16,797 bases of DNA from NCBI GenBank assembly GCA_001275005.1, contig JWZX01001437.1, forward strand, positions 1 to 16,797, in the 5' to 3' direction. Position 1 is the stretch's first letter; the number at the start of each line of letters is the position of its first letter. This DNA is from Chrysochromulina tobinii. Its lineage: Eukaryota; Haptophyta; Prymnesiales; Chrysochromulinaceae. This document shows positions 14,596 to 16,797 of the stretch, in pieces. The notes below the pieces were generated by a model. That model was not told where the DNA came from. It saw only the letters and a list, made by a program, of their open reading frames with translations, and made no database searches. Position numbers and translations under genes: made by a program.

Positions 14596-16239
14596 TCATG
14601 GAGCCCCATGGAGCTCATGGCGCGCATGTAGCTGAAAGGGCTGCGGCCCATTTGGTTGAGGTAGCCTTGCTACCACTAGCGGAACCGGGTATGGGGCGTC
14701 GCGGATGCTGAGCGGGAAGGGCTCGCCCGGGGGCGGAACTCGCCCCGGAACGGGCTCACCCCCCTGCGGCCCATCTAGCTGTGTGCCATCCAGCTCCTGT
14801 GGCGCGCCGTCTAGGTGTGCGAGCGGCCCATCGAGCTGTACGAGCGGCTCGTCTCGCTGCGGATGGCGGTCGCTCCCGGGTGCCGGCGTGCTGCCGGCGA
14901 TCGACTTTAGTGTCACATCATTATTCGCCATCCGCATAAAAGTGCCGAGCGGGTCCGTGGAGCAACTCTTGCTCGCCAGCTTCTCGCTTGCGATCCGCTT
15001 CTCCAACTCTCCCGACATCTTCTCCGCCCCCTTGCCATTCATCGGCTCGAGAGTGAGGCCGACCAGGTTGAGAGCGTCGCCGAGGCACCTGTTGGCACCC
15101 TGAATACCTTTCCAGCAATCCTCGCTTTGTAGCTGGAGGTCGGTGTTGAGGTGCGACACGGCGGCGAATTCGTGGGAAGGGCGTGGGATGCTGCAGTCGA
15201 ATTCGGAGCCGGCAGGAGCGAAGCGGTGAAAGTCGGAGAACTGCCTGTCGACCTCAATTCGGCTGTAATGCAACGTCGCCACCTTGGGGTTTGCCTTGAG
15301 CGAGGCGAGCGCAGCCTTCCACGACACCATCGCATGCTCGTTCTGCGCACTCTCGCACTCGCTCAGCACATCCTCCTTCGTGCTTTGCCCTGCCGTGATG
15401 GCGTTGACATATTGCGGGAACATCTTGAGCGAGATCGTGCAGTCCGAGGGGGGGCACACGTCGGCGGGCACTTCCTTACACACGAGATTGCGAATGCGAA
15501 CGAAGTATTCGGCGATATTGTAGGGGAGTCCCGTGTACAGTGAGTCATAGTCTATAGGGCCAGACGGGATGTAGGTGGGGCTGATGTCCTTTGCCCATGC
15601 CGGAGGCTCGGCGAATTTGTTGAGCACGCGCTCGATCGTCATATTGAGCTTGTAGTTGTTCGCGGTGGTGAGGACGCCAGTGTCCGCGTCGAAGATCGAA
15701 CGCGTAGGCTTTCGCGTTCGATCGCGTGCTGCGCACTCGGCGACCTTGCTCGAGGACCACAACACGTACTGGTCGCCAAACGGCTCCATCAGGTCAAGTA
15801 TGCACGGGTGAGTGTTGAGCGCCACTCCAAAGTCGGTCGTGCCGCTTCCGTGGTCAGAGACGATGACTAGCACCTCCGCACGGCCCGTCGCCTTGGTTGG
15901 TGCTGGTGCTCCTGTCGAAGTGTACAGACTAGCCCCCGGATTCGCTGAGGCCGGTTTTGCTACCGCCACCTTCGCGGCCGCCTCCTTCGCGGCGGCCGTC
16001 TTCTCAGCCGCCGCCTTTGCGGCTGCCTTTGCGGCTGCCGCCTTCTCAGCAGCCAGAGCACTCGCGGCCGCGGCCGCTTCCTTCGCGGCGGCTGCGCGGC
16101 CCGTCGCCTCGGTTGGTGCAGGTGCTCCTGTGGCGGTGTGAGCTGGTGCAGCTCCAAATCCGGGGTGAAGTAGACCAAGCCTCACGGGCGAAGCTTCATG
16201 CTCCTGCAGCGCAGCCAATAGAAAGAGAGACGCGAGCAT
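14596..16239 (-). CDS. Secretory sulfotransferase-like protein with Ala/Lys/Glu helical stalk, 547 aa
   Basis: The ATG at 16239 is directly preceded by an in-frame TAG, so it is the earliest possible start. MLASLFLLAALQEHEA looks like a signal peptide. Residues 37-49 (TGAPAPTEATGRA) and 109-121 (TGAPAPTKATGRA) are near-identical and flank a helical rod of KEAAA/AAAK units (about 50-95). Then VLVIVSDHGSGTTDFG (123-138) and MEPFGD resemble the 5'-phosphosulfate-binding loop of PAPS-dependent sulfotransferases (family signature: P-x-SGTT). CTISLKMFPQY further on fits that family. Several Cys residues (CPPSDC, FDCSIPRP, EDCW) suit a lumenal or secreted fold. The usual 3'-phosphate-binding motif is not obvious. 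Likely role: transfer of sulfate to a glycan or other acceptor in the secretory path; substrate unknown. The C-terminus is a Pro/Gly-rich tail with repeated LDG units and may be disordered; an unseen intron there cannot be excluded. Confidence 0.65.
   Translation of the reverse strand: MLASLFLLAALQEHEASPVRLGLLHPGFGAAPAHTATGAPAPTEATGRAAAAKEAAAAASALAAEKAAAAKAAAKAAAEKTAAAKEAAAKVAVAKPASANPGASLYTSTGAPAPTKATGRAEVLVIVSDHGSGTTDFGVALNTHPCILDLMEPFGDQYVLWSSSKVAECAARDRTRKPTRSIFDADTGVLTTANNYKLNMTIERVLNKFAEPPAWAKDISPTYIPSGPIDYDSLYTGLPYNIAEYFVRIRNLVCKEVPADVCPPSDCTISLKMFPQYVNAITAGQSTKEDVLSECESAQNEHAMVSWKAALASLKANPKVATLHYSRIEVDRQFSDFHRFAPAGSEFDCSIPRPSHEFAAVSHLNTDLQLQSEDCWKGIQGANRCLGDALNLVGLTLEPMNGKGAEKMSGELEKRIASEKLASKSCSTDPLGTFMRMANNDVTLKSIAGSTPAPGSDRHPQRDEPLVQLDGPLAHLDGAPQELDGTQLDGPQGGEPVPGRVPPPGEPFPLSIRDAPYPVPLVVARLPQPNGPQPFQLHARHELHGAP
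14770..14850 (-). repeat. LDG-unit repeats in the C-terminal tail
   Basis: Four LDG motifs (QLDGP, HLDGA, ELDGT, QLDGP) lie within about 25 residues. At DNA level, related CCATC(T/G)AG(C/G)T(G) words recur. They form part of a Pro/Gly-rich tail after the sulfotransferase-like domain. Confidence 0.7.
15877..15915 (-). repeat. Second copy of the 13-residue flanking duplication
   Basis: Encodes TGAPAPTKATGRA, matching 16093-16131 (TGAPAPTEATGRA) at 12 of 13 residues. The two copies bracket the helical rod, suggesting that the rod and one flank arose by segment duplication or slippage. Confidence 0.85.
16093..16131 (-). repeat. First copy of the 13-residue flanking duplication
   Basis: Encodes TGAPAPTEATGRA just after the signal peptide region. 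It pairs with 15877-15915. Confidence 0.85.
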
Positions 16240-16797
16240 CTAGCGACAGGCCTCTTTACATTGAAAGGATTGTCCAAATATGGGGTGAGCGCTCTCTTTC
16301 CACTTTTAGTAACGAGTCGATGAAGAGGCCGGTCCCACCCCTAATCTTACGTCCCCCTGCATGTGTTTCTTAGTCTGAGTTGTGAATGAACGTGAATGAA
16401 CACGCGAGTCAGGCGAGCAGCACGGTGGTTGCACGGGTTCAGAGCTTCAGACCCGACCCAGGTTTGACCCGGGGATGGCGACTCTGAACTGTGTCTGTGA
16501 GCGAGGTGTGTACGAGCATGTACATGTAAAGCGATAAGCGAAAGTGTGAACGTGTGCGAGGTGTTTTTCTTCACGTGCGTGCGCGATTGGTTGCTTGGTT
16601 GCGCGATTGCGTTCGTAAATGTACGAGTTGGTGTGTTGAGTGTGCGCGATTTCATTCGCCTCTTAATGGGGTGTGATGAATGTTGTATTCAATTGGAACG
16701 AAATGAACGCGTCTCCTGAAAAACTCAAGTTAATGCACACGAGGTCTGGGGGGGGAGGGGTGCCCCCGCGACCACGCCACACCCAAAACGAAGAGAA
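16240..16797. other. Upstream region of the sulfotransferase-like gene, no gene seen
   Basis: A perfect CC(A/T)6GG word, CCAAATATGG, is at 16274-16283, about 35 bases before the ATG. On the minus strand it reads CCATATTTGG and could act as a TATA-like or CArG-type element. A direct repeat GTGAATGAAC is at 16382-16391 and 16392-16401. The stretch 16500-16640 is rich in GTGTGY and GCGATTG words. A minus-strand open frame at 16347-16655 (102 codons) is low in complexity and was not called. Confidence 0.5.

Noticed and set aside
14217-14711. Plus-strand frame of 164 codons between the two host genes
   Set aside because: No motif. It runs over a microsatellite and antisense into the sulfotransferase-like tail.
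16347-16655. Minus-strand frame of 102 codons upstream of the sulfotransferase-like gene
   Set aside because: Thr/His/Arg-biased low-complexity translation of GTGTGY-rich DNA, with no domain. Upstream non-coding DNA is more likely.
1-16797. CRISPR array, tRNA, rRNA or bacterial operon features
   Set aside because: No regularly spaced repeats, no tRNA cloverleaf or rRNA motifs seen, and gene content is eukaryotic.

Overview
The window looks like nuclear DNA of a GC-rich unicellular eukaryote, most likely a marine microalga (haptophyte, prasinophyte or stramenopile; the sequence alone does not decide). Reasons: a Ty1/Copia LTR retrotransposon, a very long intron-free gene for a eukaryote-type TARBP1/Trm3 methyltransferase, a secretory sulfotransferase-like protein, Kozak-type start contexts, and GC-rich microsatellites and minisatellites kept in frame inside coding sequence.

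Layout. (1) 1-271: host flank, the original 3' end of the methyltransferase gene. It still holds that gene's native stop (minus-strand TGA at 258-260). (2) 272-7531, plus strand: a complete 7,260-bp Copia element with two identical 206-bp LTRs and a perfect 5-bp target duplication (CGCAC). One uninterrupted polyprotein frame runs 425-7285 with Gag, zinc knuckles, protease, integrase, reverse transcriptase and RNase H in Copia order. About 600 residues rich in predicted membrane segments precede Gag. (3) 7397-13864, minus strand: a 2,155-codon TARBP1/Trm3-like gene with a long alpha-solenoid and a C-terminal SpoU/SPOUT methyltransferase domain that has a PDZ-like domain inserted in it. The retroelement sits two sense codons before this gene's stop, so the present frame runs into the LTR and gains a 44-residue tail. 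(4) 13865-14595: intergenic, with the methyltransferase promoter and the 3' region of the next gene. (5) 14596-16239, minus strand: a secreted or Golgi sulfotransferase-like protein with an Ala/Lys/Glu helical rod between duplicated segments. (6) 16240-16797: upstream region of that gene, with no convincing gene.

The host genes share orientation but no evident pathway. The most interesting points are the membrane-domain/Gag-Pol fusion whose ATG lies inside the LTR, the TATC...GATA LTR ends, the near-harmless capture of the end of an essential-looking RNA methyltransferase gene, and the PDZ-like insertion in the SPOUT domain. All functional calls rest on reading motifs by eye; no database search was possible.
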